DNA of 64,000 bases from Cocos nucifera (taxonomy: Eukaryota; Streptophyta; Magnoliopsida; Arecales; Arecaceae): contig QRFJ01003325.1 in the NCBI GenBank assembly GCA_006176705.1, positions 62,001 to 126,000 of the forward strand. The letters are read 5' to 3'. Shown here piece by piece: positions 47,111-59,052 of this stretch. The notes under the pieces were generated by a model that did no database searches, was not told the origin of the DNA, and saw only the letters and a list, made by a program, of their open reading frames with translations. The translations under genes were made by a program, and so were the position numbers. Every line of letters begins with the position of its first letter. Within the stretch, counting starts at the first letter, position 1.

Positions 47111-48440
47111 TACCATGTTCATCCAATTTATTCCTAAATACCCATTTTGTGCCAATTATTGGATGGTCAATGGGTCTGTTTATAGAAGTCTATACATTGT
47201 TTCTTTCAAATTGATTTAGTTTATCTTGCATGGCTAGCATCCAATTAGAGTCTTGTTCTGCTTCTTCTATGTTTTTAGGTTCTATTTGAGAAACAAATGC
47301 AAGGTAATCAAATGTATCCTTAAAAGAGGATCTAGTTCTTAACCCTTATGAATGATCACCTAATATCAATTCTTTTAGGTGATTATGTGTATACCTCCAC
47401 TCCTTGGGTAGATCCCTATGATCATCCATTGCTTCATTCGAACCATCATGGCTTTATTCCAAGGTTGTTGTAGATTTGTCTTTGTCTTGAATGTTATTAT
47501 CCTTCATGTTTAGGTCCTTCATTCCATCTTCGAGAATTTCTATATCATCATCAAAAACATCTTCCTTTCTCGAAGATTGTTTGTTAGCTTCATAAAAAAT
47601 GATATGAATCGATTCTTCAACAACCAAAGAGTGTTTGTTAAAAACTCTATATGCTTTGCTAGATGTAAAATATCCAAGGAATATACCCTCATCTACCTTA
47701 GCATCAAATTTACCTAGATTATCTTTACCATTATTATGAATAAAATATTTGCAACCAAAAATATAAAAATAATTAATGTTAGGTCTTTTTTCTTTCCAAA
47801 GTTCATAGGAGGTTTTCTTTAAAATTGGATGAATAGAAGCTCTATTTAGGATGTAATATGCTGTGTTAATAGCTTCAGCCCAAAAATATTTGGGTAGATT
47901 TTCTTTACACAACATAGTATAGGCCATATCAACTAAGATTTTATTCTTTCTTTCAACAACTCCATTTTGTTGAGGGATTCTAGGCGTAGAAAAATTATGT
48001 TCAATGCCATGTTCATTGCAAAATTCTTCAAAGTATTTATTTATAAATTATGTGCCATGATCACTACGGATACATACCATAGTAAAGTTCTTTTCATTTA
48101 TAATTTTCTTGTAAAACTTTGAAAACATTGAAAATGCTTCATCTTTGTGAGCTAAAAATAAAATCCAAGTGAAATGAGAATAATCATCAACAATTACTAG
48201 ACCATATTTCTTTCCTCCTAGGCTTATGGTCCTAGTAGGTCCAAACAAGTTCATATGAATTAATTCAAGGGGCCTAGAAGTTGAAATCATATTTTTGGAT
48301 TTAAAACTCCGCCTAGTTTATTTTTCAAATTGGCAAGCATCACAAACATGATCAATTTTGAAATCTAGTTTTGGTAGCCCCTTAACTAAGTCCTTATTAA
48401 GCAATTTATAAAGAGTATGCATGCTAGCATGACCTAAGCT
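47111..48440 (-). pseudogene. C GAG-pre-integrase and integrase, broken
   Basis: The pre-integrase finger ends in CDACQFEK near 48330. The core (48290-48048) begins MISTSRPLELIHMNLFGP, where the catalytic Asp of HMDLFGP is Asn, then VIVDDYSHFTWILFL with the second Asp. The third Glu is present in QQNGVVERKNK near 47955. The open part 47927-47454 covers the C-terminus (MLCKENLPKYFWAEAINTAY, then LGYFTSSKAYRVFNKHS). Stops separate the parts. Confidence 0.87.
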
Positions 48441-48446
48441 ACGGTG

Positions 48447-48850
48447 CTAAAGCCAACTAGTTTTCTTTATATTATCATTCGTTGCAACTAGGCATTGGCC
48501 ACTCTTCATGATAATTTCATGAAGGTTTACCATGTAGATATTACCATGCCTAAATTCAATGAATTTTAAACTATCATCCAAAGAACTAGATACTTTGCAC
48601 AACGAAGATTCGAAAGAAACTTTAAAACCTTTATCATAAAGTTGACTAATACTAAGTAAGTTATGTTTTAAGTTATTAACTAATAATACATTATCTGTAA
48701 AAGTGGTAGGAGTAATCTGAATTTTATCATAGCCCATAATTTTATCTTTGTTATTATCGCCAAAGGTGACTACTCCCACATCCTTTCTTTCAAGGATGAT
48801 GAATTATTGCTTATCACCCGATATATGCCTTGAGCAACCACTATCTAAGT
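48447..48850 (-). pseudogene. C protease and pre-integrase linker
   Basis: WYLDSGCSRHISGDKQ, with DSG at about 48838-48846, is the retropepsin active site of SIRE-type copia elements. A stop follows it; then the open frame 48779-48447 has VTFGDNNKDKIMGYDKI and LLVNNLKHNLLSISQLYDKGF, the conserved end of protease and the beginning of pre-integrase. Confidence 0.87.
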
Positions 48851-49149
48851 ACCACTCCCTTTTTGATCCTTGGGCTGCAAGGCATTCCTGCATAAATAAT
48901 CAAGTGATGGTTTTAGGTATCCAAGTCTTCTTGGATCCTTTAGGATTAGTAGACATGATTTCTTTTGGAATCCAAATCTTTTTAATAGATTTTTCATGAA
49001 ACTTAGAAGTATTACATTCAAATGCTTTATGTCCTACCTTTCTACATCTAAAGTAGGTGATGTGAGAGGTGCCAATTGAAGTGTATGCAGTGAAGAAATT
49101 CTTTAGAAACTTAGTTTTGTATTTAGGTTTATATCCTAATCCAGCTTTA

Positions 49150-50503
49150 TCATAGACTCCTCTTTGATTATTTTAGATCATTTGCAGTTTTTCTCTGAAC
49201 TATAAGTAAATTTATTAACTAAAGGCCTTAATTTATCTAATTCATCCTTCAAAATTTTGTTCTCTTCTTTTAATTTATTATTGCCACTAATTACCTCTTT
49301 CTTTTCCTTCAAAAGTGCTTGAGTCATTTCCTTAAGACTTTTATTTTTTATGCTAATCTTTTTGAAATCTTTCATTAAGACATAAAAAGCATCTTGAAGT
49401 TCATCAAAGGTAAAATATGAATCAAGAGTAGAGGATACCTCATCATCTTATGCCATGAAACACAAGTTTGCTTCGTTTTGGTCTTCTTCCTCCGAGCTTG
49501 ACTCATCACTGTCGCTCCAAGTTGCTATCATGGCTTTCTTTTTTATTCTTTTTAGCCCTTTCTTCAACTGAGGACATTCAATCCTAAAATATCCTAGCAT
49601 TTTGCATTCGTAGCATGTGGACTGATCCTTCTCCTTTTCCCTTTCTTTCTTTCTGCTGGCTTCTCCTCTAATGAAGCTCCTCTTCTTGAATCCTTATCTT
49701 TTTCTTTCCATAAATTTCTTAATTTTTTTGATCACCAGGGCCATGTCTTCATTATTTTGTTTACTGATGGACAGATCATCTTCTTCTTCAGCAGCTATGG
49801 ATTTCAGCACTATTGATTTCTTCTTCTTGTTGTCTTCCTTATTGTGCCGACTCATGGCTAGCTCATGTATCATCAAGGATCTAATGAGCTCCTCTAAAGG
49901 TAACATATTCAGATCCTTTGCCTCCTAGATGGCTGTTACCTTGGCTTCCCATGTCCTAGGCAAGGGCCTGAGAATCTTTCTCACTAATTCACTGTTAATG
50001 TAAACTTTACCTAAACTTTTTAAACCATTTATGATATCAGTGAATCTTGTGTACATGCTAGTGATAGATTCAGTGGGATTTATTTTAAACAACTCATATT
50101 GGTGAACTAGCATGTTAATTTTAATTTTTTTTACTTGATTTGTCCCTTCATGCATGACCTCAAGCCTATCCCAAATTTTCTTTGATGAATTACAAGTGGA
50201 GATTCGGTTAAACTCATTAGCATTAAGGGTATAATAGAGTACATTCATTGTCTTGGTATTTAATTAGACAAGTTTCTTGTCCATTTCATCCCAATCCTTC
50301 TTCGGCTTACGAGTGGATGTGCCATTGACAATGATTATGGAAGTGTGTGGACCATTTACAATGACACTCCATATGTCATAGTCAAGGGCTTGAATGAAAA
50401 TGCACATGTGAGCTTACCAATAGGTATAGTTAGATCCTTTGAAAATAGCTGGCCTATTTGTGGATTGTCCTTTGGCAAGTGAACCTCCTAGTTGGGTTGA
50501 CAT
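49150..50503 (-). pseudogene. C gag (UBN2 type with zinc knuckle and coiled coil), broken
   Basis: The ATG at 50503-50501 opens MSTQLGGSLAKGQ, then FKGSNYTYW and a stop. The capsid core is open in 50248-49925 (SKKIWDRLEVMHEGTNQVKK, KINPTESITSMYTRFTDII). Next come 49906-49694, a Lys/Glu-rich part, and the zinc knuckle CYECKMLGYFRIEC, where His is Tyr. An acidic Ser patch (SDSDESSSEEEDQ) follows near 49500. The part 49375-49178 is a probable coiled coil. This long C-terminal extension is usual in SIRE-type Gag. Confidence 0.85.
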
Positions 50504-50550
50504 GATCTTTATCTCTACTTGATAAAATCAATAATTAGCAGAAAACCAAG

Positions 50551-50562
50551 ACTCTGATATCA
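50551..50562 (-). other. C primer-binding site, initiator tRNA-Met
   Basis: TGATATCAGAGT on the minus strand, two bases from the LTR, two mismatches from TGGTATCAGAGC. Confidence 0.8.
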
Positions 50563-50564
50563 AT

Positions 50565-51885
50565 TATTGCCCAGATGAACAACCCAAGAGGGGGGGGGGA
50601 TGAATTGAGTTTTCAAAAATTTAAATAGATATGTGCAATGATTAAAGATTAAATCCTAAGTTAATCAAATATGAGAGCAAATAAAAGATACAAGATAAAG
50701 CACACACATAAGCAAGAGGATTTTATAGTGGTTCAATGCACTTCTAGCATCTACGTCCACTCCCCAAGCAAATTCTTGGGAATTTCACTATAATTCCTTA
50801 AGATTACAGTTGGATAGTTTTTTTGGGCTCACTATTCAATAACCCAATTGGTTTTTCACTATATTCACCAACCATAACCCTTATAAGAATCAGATAAACC
50901 AATCTAAATAAACAAAAGGAGAGAAAAATTTCAAAACCCAAGTTTCAGCTCCTGCTGAAACCAAATGGATGAAAAGGGGAAAAAATATTTCAACTCAAAA
51001 GGCCCCTTCGAATGAGCAGAAGAGTTGTCCTTGCAATTTGTTGAAAGCCTCTTTGAATCTGTGGACTTAATGCACTTAAGGATTCTTCAATGCTTGATAG
51101 AACAGAATGATTGAAGATGGAAATTTTTGTTCAAGAACAAAGCATGTTTTTTTTTTCTCTCATTTTTCTTCGATTGATCATGAATAAGCCTTCTTTCTTT
51201 TATATCTACAGTATTTTCTCTCTTCTGGTGATGATTGAAACTTAAAAAAAGCAAAATTGGATCGTTGGAGAGTAGCAACTAGCCATTAGAGTCAAAAAAA
51301 TATGATCTAGAATGTTCCATAAAAAAGTTATTGTCGAGTCTCGAGACCTCTCGATTTGTCTCGAGATGTCTCATCAAGTTACAGGACTTCTCAGTTTGAA
51401 CAGGAGAGCTCTCATCTTCAATCTCACGAAAAATCATCTTTCTGAAAAAATGGCTCACCTGAGACTGAGACCTCTCAGTTTTGAGTGAGACGTCTCGTGG
51501 GGATCGCGAGATCTCTCAAAAATCTTACAAGATCTCTCAAACTCAGGGCACAAAAATTGGGTTTCTATCACCTGAGAGCAAGAGCTCTTGAGATTCTCTT
51601 AAGACCTCTTGAAATCACGCTAGAACAGTGATTGGGGCATGCCGGTCCACTCGAGAGCTCTTAAAAAAATTTCGAGATATCTTAAAGACTGCTCCAAGGT
51701 GATTTTGAGAGAATTTTCGCTCCATACAAGGGAACTTGAGTTTTGATTGATTTTCACTTAATGTCTTTCTTATTTTGATCAAAGAGCTCTCTTTCTTCTG
51801 ATATTGAAATACTTAAAATAAAATATATTAGTAATCATTTGCTTTAACATTTGATCATCATCAAAATCACTTAGGGGGTTCAACA
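50565..51885 (-). repeat. C 5' LTR
   Basis: 1,321 bases, starting TATTGCCCAG on the plus strand and ending TTCAACA. It carries a minus-strand TATA (GATATAAAAG at about 51197-51206), the GAGA-TCTC array at 51330-51680, and a G-run at 50592-50599 absent from the other LTR. Confidence 0.9.
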
Positions 51886-52327
51886 CTCTCGATGCTGCTA
51901 TTTGTGTGATTGGATTTTTCTAACTTGAGCCCTAACAGGATTAGGATTAAGGTGAACTCGTCAAACCCAATATCCATCATATGAATTAATCATTTGATTG
52001 AAGTCTGATGTGAAACCCTAATAGAAACTCTTTCTATCATCTTCATACTGTCATGGCTCTAGGCTTAAGGACTCAATCTCATGATTATCATAGGGATACT
52101 CCATATCTTTTGAAATAGATAGATCTCTTATTGGTGTAATCCAATTCTTACAGTGAACATGTTATAGCCAACATATACCTCAAGATTTTGAATGGCTAGG
52201 AGATAGAGTTATGGTATAGTCAAACTATAATACCCTCAAGATGAACTATTGATGCACCTCAAGTCCAAGAATCAAACACACCACTATAGCATCGAGCCAG
52301 TCATTGACGAGAAGGTAGACTTCCTTA
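51886..52327 (-). repeat. A 5' LTR, middle part
   Basis: Continues A's LTR between C and B2 (GATGCTGCTATTTGTGTGAT onward, matching 10598-10840). CTCTC at 51886-51890 and CCTTA at 52323-52327 are target-site copies of C and B2. Confidence 0.9.
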
Positions 52328-55078
52328 TGAAGGATGCAGTGCAGGGTTTGTAGTGCTACTTTAGAAAAAAATTTTGAAAATAGCAAAGATGCAGCAAAAG
52401 AAGTAATTAACCTAATTAATTATCTACTAATCATATCAAAGTATTAGACCCTACACTAAGGATCTAAACATAATATGCATGTATTCATATAGATCTAAAA
52501 AATAAAACTATGCAGCAAACTATTTACTACATTAATGAGTTCAGAACATAATATCTTTTTTATGGGTATTCGATCACCATGATCTGATCATCATCGAGGA
52601 GGTCCATTGGTCATGATGTAGCCACATAGATTTCTGGCTTCCATGGATCATCCACATGAGGCTCCTAGTCCTAATCAGCTTCCCATGAGTGCTAGCTCGA
52701 CACTAGAGTCTTTAAGGGGCTATTTTGATCGAATGACTTTGATCTTCATCTATGGGCTTCATGAATGCTTCGGATTATTGGTAGACGTAGTAGAGAGATA
52801 GAGAAAGTTCTCTCTATAGTTTCATGAGCTTTGGATGCTTGCAGCTCATGCAATATCTTGCCAAACCCTAGGCAAATACCTAGGGCTGCACTCAATGAAA
52901 ACCTTATGTTGGCCCCTCTCTAATTTTTCCTTCTCATAGGAATTTTAAACCTTTTTTTTTCATGCACACACAATCTCATGGAAGTCATCTACTTCTTTTT
53001 AGATCAATTGCACATGTCCCAAAAGCCTTCCCTTTTTATTTTGTGCCAAACAGTGTCACATACATGTGGGAGGATGAGAACAAGTTGGTTGCTAGTTTTG
53101 AATTCAAATCTCATTTTAATTGAAAACTTCAACCAACTAAATTTAAACTTAATTGGGACATGGAAAGGAATTGTACACCCACTCTTCAGAAAAGAAAAGT
53201 CCATGAGAAACCACTTTCACGTAAAGATAATAGGCGCACAAAAATTTAGGTGGCACAGGGATAAGATATGGTTGTTGCTGATCCAAATTCAAAAAGAGGG
53301 ATAAGATATGGTTGTTGCTGATCCAAATTCAAATTCTTTTTGAATTTGGATGGCAACTAACCATAACTGATCCCTTGAGGTTGTGGAAAGACCAGTCAAA
53401 ACCTCTCATGTGCATGGGAAAAAAGGTATCAAAGAATTTAAATGGGGCGTGGGGTTAAATGTGGTGCATGGGAAGACTAGTCAGACTAGTCTTTGAATTC
53501 TAAACTTCAACCAACTGAACCAATCCAATCAAAATTGGTTAGGTCCAATTAGACTAAATAAAATCCAACACATTTAGGCTTAATTAGGCTCAATTATATC
53601 TTAATAAAATCAAGAATTGATCAAGCCCAACCTTTGACCAAATCGGGGTTCAGAACTCCTCGGTGATTAGGTCAACTTGTGACCTAATCGAGTAAAACCC
53701 AACTGAACCCAATTCAATTGGACTTGAACCAAAAATAATTACTCAATCAAATTGAGTTAATTAGCAATCAAATCACTAATAAAATCTCTCATAAAATTAG
53801 AGTCCAAATCTAGTGGATATCCAGACAACAGAGTCCCATCAAAATAAAACTCTTGATCGAAGAGTCTCAAACCAGTGGAACTCTTGATCCCAGTATCTGA
53901 AACAAGTGAAACTCATGATTATAGAGTCCCAACTCTTAATCACAGAGTTCCACACATGTAGGACTCAAAGTCCTAGAGCAGTAGGACTCTTAGTCAAGAG
54001 TCCCAGTCCAGTGGGACTCTTGACCACAAACTCCCAAACATAGAGACTTAGTGTCCTAATCCAGTAGGACTCCCGGTCGAAGAGTTTTAGTCTAGTGGAA
54101 CTCCTGATCATAGAGTCCTAGTCAAGTGGGACTCCTCACTAGCTATCATATCAAGTAGGAACATCTAATGTGTGTGATTCCATAGGTCCGAACTTAAGCT
54201 GGTAGCATAGAAATTAATTTTTGTACTAATCGAAGTGACCATCTAGCAATGACACCCAACATCCAGATAGGTCGAATAGTCGCAATCACAACATTCAAAA
54301 CCTATGAGAATATGATTACCGTATAATTCATCTCTTTGATCTCTATTTATAGGATGACTTTAGGATTTGACTATCAACCCTAGAAGATACATCCAAATCA
54401 TTTCTCAAAGCAATTAGTCCTATGACCCCTCATAAGGACTACCCTGGTCAAGGCTTTGCTAAATTAAAACATCATTTAACACAACTCTTGAATCTAGGAG
54501 TGGTCAATCCCATCTTAATACACGCTCCGACTTCTTAAGTACTTGATGGTGCCAAGAAACATTCCATCACTAAATTAAAATTTTAGGTAGTCCAGCACCG
54601 AAGCACAGTGAGTTGCTTGAAAGTCACCATGGTGATCTCAAGTCGGAGAGACACTTATATCCATATTCCATCAAAGCTAATCTTGATAGAAAAAAAGCTT
54701 CAAAGTTGGTCACGTTCAATGCAGATGTACCCATACATCTTACTTGCATGCCATACTAGTGTCTCAACACTCCTTGGTTATGAGGACAACCAACCTATAT
54801 GGCATACAATGACCTATACTAGATAAATATTTTTATTTTTAGTAACAATGCATCATTTGGTCGTGAATAATTTAAGGACTAAATGATAATTTCTTCTTTA
54901 TTGAATCTAGATAGTTCTAAGGACTTCATCACAACACATGAGTTCATTAGAAGATAACAAAATTTATGATAAAAAATGGCAAAATAACTTTTATTAATTT
55001 ATAATTTATATACAATTATAAATGTATAGTCCAACCATCAATAAACTGACGATTGGCTTTGGAACATATTTCCAACAA
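52328..55078 (-). repeat. B2 3' LTR
   Basis: 2,751 bases. Palindromic array at 53840-54145. A 39-base tandem duplication (GGATAAGATATGGTTGTTGC unit) at 53259-53337 is absent from the 5' LTR. Confidence 0.9.
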
Positions 55079-55092
55079 TCTTCCACTTGGAC

Positions 55093-56600
55093 TAAAGCCA
55101 ATCGGTGTAGTATCTAATACCTATCTTCAACATGAAGTCGTTGAACTCCTTCGCCGCAACAACTTTACTGAATGGGTCGGTCAGGTTTTTCTTTTGGTCG
55201 ATCTTCTAAAGGTCGACGTCACCTCGATCCATAATTTCTCAGACAAGGTAGTAGCGGCGCAGAATATGCTTCGTCCGGTGGTGTGCCTTTGGTTCCTTCG
55301 TCTGAGCAATGGCTCCAAAGCTATTGCAATAGAGCAGAACTGGACCATCAAGGAAGGGTGCTACTCTAAGCTCAGTGATGAATTTTCTTAGCTACACTGC
55401 TTCTTTGGCAACATCTGATGTTGCGACATACTCTGCCTTGCATAGCCATACTGTGCTGCTTGGAACTCTTCCAATAGACAATCCCACCATTAGCGATGAA
55501 TATATATCCCAACATACTCTTGCTATCATAATAATTAGACTGGAAACTAGAGTCTGTGAACCCCATAAGTTTCAAATCCGATTCACCATATACAAGCCAC
55601 TGGTCATTAGTATTTTTTAAATATTTTATGATGATTTTAACAATCTTCCAATGGTTATACCCTGCATCAGATTGGTATCTACTCACTACCCCTAGTGAGT
55701 ATGCCACATCTGATCGCGTACATGTCATGGCGTATATTATAGAATCCACTACTGAAGCATATGGTATTCTACTCATACGCTCTCTTTCTAGAGCTATTGT
55801 CGGACAATCCCTCTTTGAAAGAAAAATTTCATGGCCTATCGATAGATAGTCTTTCTTGAAATTCTCCATGCTGAACCATTTTAGCATAGTATCAATGTAC
55901 GTAGATTGGGACAAACCAAGCAATCTTTTAGATCTATCTCTATAGATCTTTATCCCTAGGATGTAGGAAGCTTCTTTCAGATCTTTCATTGAGAACTGTG
56001 ATGATAGCCAGATCTTTATTTCTTGTAATGTAGGCATATCATTTCTGATTAAGAGAATATCATCCACATACAATACCAGGAATACTATTGCTGGACCATT
56101 AGGCCACTTGTATATGCATGGCTTCTCTTCATTCCTAATGAAGCCATACATTTTGATTATTCTATCAAATCGTATGTTCCAGCTCCGAGATGCCTACTTC
56201 AGTCCATAAATGGACCTCTGAAGCCTACACATCTTAGACTCATCTATGGATGTGAATCCTTCAAGCTGTATCATATACACCTCTTTATCCAACTCTCCAT
56301 TTAGGAAAGCCATTTTCATATCCATCTACCAAATTTCATAGTCTAGATGGACAATAATGGCAAGCATAATCTGAATGGATTTGAGCATTGCCATAAGAGA
56401 GAATGTCTCATCATAGTCAATACCATAATGTTGACAATACCCCTTAGCAACCAGACGGGCTTTATAGATCTCCACCTTTCCATCTGCATCCTTTTTTCTT
56501 TTGAAGATCCACTTACACCCAATAAATTTTACCCCTTCAGGTGGATCAACCAATGTCCATACATCATTGACTTTCATGGACTCCATTTTAGGTTTCATGA
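55093..56600 (-). pseudogene. B2 reverse transcriptase and RNase H
   Basis: Open frames 56598-56326 and 56151-55372. The first holds VWTLVDPPEGVKFIGCKWIFKRK and GIDYDETFSLMAMLKS. The second has YVDD at 56070-56059, LSQSTYIDTMLKWFSMEN and the RNase H start FTDSSFQSNYYDSKSML. The gap between them contains QMDMKMAFLNGE and a stop (TAG for Gln near 56327). RNase H finishes in other frames down to the TAG at 55095-55093, with AKEVVWLRKF-like and LFYCNSFGAIAQTKEPK-like blocks. RT motifs are intact, but the full enzyme is not. Confidence 0.88.
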
Positions 56601-57800
56601 TCTCAAGTCATTTCTCTGAGTTGAATCTCTGCATTGCATCCATATCGGTGATCGGATCCTCATCGTTCTCATCGAGTTCGATAGGATCCCCATCCTGGAT
56701 CAAGAAATCATAGTATCTATCCGGTTAATGTGGTATTCTACCAGATCACCTTAAGGGTACATCTATAGTAGATTATGGTTTCGATCTAATTAGATCCAGC
56801 TTAGGTTCAACAACTTGTGTCTGTTCTTTCATCTGCCAAACTTCATCAAGTTTGATCTTAGAGGTATTAGTTCCTTCACCAAGAAACTTCTTTTCTAAAA
56901 AGACTGCCTTAAGGCTGACAAGCACTTTTTGCTCATCAGCAAGATAAAAGTAATATCCTTTGGTTTCTTTTGGAAAACCTATAAAACTACACTTATAAGA
57001 CCTAGGTCCAAGCTTGTCTATTATTGAATGTTTGACATAAGCCAGACACCCCCAAATCCTAAGGTGTGAGAGCATTGGCTTACGCATTGCCCATATCTCA
57101 TATGGTATTTTATTAACAGATTTATTTAAAATTCTATTTAGAATGTAATAAACTAACTCGAGTGCATATCCCCATAAGGAGATCTGCAAAGTAGCAAATC
57201 CCATCATGGATCGAACCATGTCCAATGGGATCTGATTTCTTTTTTCAGACACACCAATATGTTGTAGTGTTCCAGAAGGGGTCCATTAGGAGAGAATTTC
57301 ATTCTTTCCTAGATATGTCAGAAACTCATTAGAAAGGTACTCACCCCTTCGATCGGATCAAAGAGTTTTAATACTCTTTTCTGTTTGCTTCTCTACCTCA
57401 TTCGAAATAGTTTGAATATTTCAAATGACTCTGACTTATGCTTCATTAAATAGACATACCCATATCTTGATAGATTGTCTATGAAGGTTATAAAGTAGAA
57501 ATATCCATCTCTGACACTTGAGCTCATAGGTCCACATACATCTAAATGTACTAGACTTAGGAGTTCAGTGGCTCATTCATCTTTTTCAGTAAAAGGTGAC
57601 TTGATCATCTTACCAAAAAGACAGGACTCATAGGTTTGAAGTGATTCACAATCACTATTCTCAAAAATTCCTTCTTAAGCTAACCTATTTATTCTGTTCT
57701 TCTTAACATGACCTAGCCTACAGTGCCAAAGATAGACTTCGGACACATCACTAATTCTAGGAAATTTATCAAAGGATTGAACCATGTTAACAGGCATAGT
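56601..57800 (-). pseudogene. B2 GAG-pre-integrase and integrase, broken
   Basis: Pre-integrase VYLWHCRLGHVKKNRINRL near 57740 and SCLFGKMIKSPFTEKDE near 57610. The core has HLDVCGP and FIDNLSRYGYVYLMKHKSES. Open frame 57252-56773 starts just at MSEKRNQ, so the third catalytic Glu is kept, and includes NRILNKSVNKIPYEIW, HLRIWGCLAYVK, CSFIGFPKETKGYYFYLADE. Stops and a frameshift lie between 57450 and 57253. Confidence 0.86.
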
Positions 57801-59052
57801 TAATAAATAAATACCGTTATTCAATTATCCAATAAAAATTATAACCCCATTTATAATGACATTATAAATTTTTTTTTATTGATATTTCATAACCATTCAT
57901 GGCCAAAAGGCCTACAGAAATGACATTCAATAAGAAAGTTGGACAAAAATGACATTCACTAAGAATAACTTTATTTAAATTGATTACAAGGTTCATGATT
58001 CCTAAAGTTAGAATTGGAACTTATGTTCCATCTCCAATGTTCAGGAATCTCTCATCTTGATCAAATCTTCTACTAACCTGCAAGCCCTACTTAGAATTAC
58101 AAATATGATAAGGGATTTTAGTATCTAATACCCAGGTAGTAGAATAAAATAAGAAAAAATTGTAAAGAGTTATCATATAATTACCTTGCCCAGTAACCAC
58201 TTACTTCCTCCTTGGCTTGTTCAGGTCTAGGAAGGCAATGTATAGAGGACAGTTCCTCTTCTAGTGCCCCTACGTCTTATAGAAGAAGCACTCCACCTGG
58301 CTCTGATCGAGCTTACGCTTCTTGGTCTGACCCTATGTAGTCATCCTGGCATTAGGCTGCACCTTCTTGTTCTTCTTTTTCTTGTTCTTTTTCCCTTTCT
58401 TAAAGGATTGACGACTAGAAGAAGATCCTCCCACTACATTCACCATCTTCTTATAGAGTTGGTGATCATTCTCAAAGTTCTGCAGCAATCCCAACAAGCC
58501 ATGGTAGTTGACTGTAGGCTCTGTCATTCTAAAATGAGTCAAGAAAGGGAGGAAGGACTTGAACAAGGAATTAAGGATCGCATCCTTACCGAGCTACTCA
58601 CATAGGAGAAAGTCTAGCTTGCTTAGGTACTTAATCATCTCGATCATGTGCAATACATGATCAGTGACCGAGGCCCTGTCCTTCATCCGAGCATTGAAAA
58701 TGTTATAACTTATTTTGTGCCTTTCAACATCGTCAGGTGTGCTAAAGAAGTCATTCAACATTTAAAGTATCTCCTATGGCTGGGCATTTTCGAACCTACG
58801 ACTGAACTCATCATTCATTATCGTTAGTATTATGCACTGAATGGTGGTACGGTCATTTAGCTACTTCTGATAAGTATCTCATACTGCTCCTTTAGCATTT
58901 GGAGCTGGCTCCTTAGGTACTGGATCCATTACTATATAAAGGATCCATTCATGCTCCAGGATGATTTTCAACTTACGAAACTAGGTATCAAAGTTGGATC
59001 CTATTAATTTATCATTGTCTAACAATGTCCAAAGCGACAGGTTAGTGGCCAT
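57801..59052 (-). pseudogene. B2 gag and protease, broken
   Basis: ATG at 59052-59050 opens MATNLSLWTLLDNDKL. The capsid core is recognisable near 58800-58650 with stops. The part 58566-58333 (SFLPFLTHFRMTEPTVNYHG, LLQNFENDHQLYKKMVNVVG, KKGKKNKKKKNKK) is open. The zinc knuckle near 58290-58250 has stops and a lost Cys. The protease site near 58130 reads WVLDTKIPYHICNS, so DTG is changed to DTK. UBN2/Retrotran_gag_2 type. Confidence 0.84.

Larger units (their letters stand above)
42102..51885 (-). mobile_element. C: SIRE-like copia retrotransposon, full length
   Basis: Minus strand: 5' LTR 50565-51885, primer site, gag, protease, integrase, RT, RNase H, an extra ORF, polypurine tract, 3' LTR 42102-43406. 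CTCTC flanks both sides exactly (42097-42101, 51886-51890). The LTR ends are TGTTG and CAATA. The LTRs differ at roughly one base in seven over their first 200 bases by eye. Gag start (MSTQLGGSLAKG), strong GGGGGAG tract and ORF after pol suggest the SIRE/Maximus lineage. Pol is broken. Confidence 0.92.

Noticed and set aside
52978..53304. Plus-strand ORF of 108 codons, with a relative at 61421-61798
   Set aside because: Antisense to the B2 LTRs. The likeness only reflects the LTR pair; B1 LTRs do not keep it, and start and stop differ.
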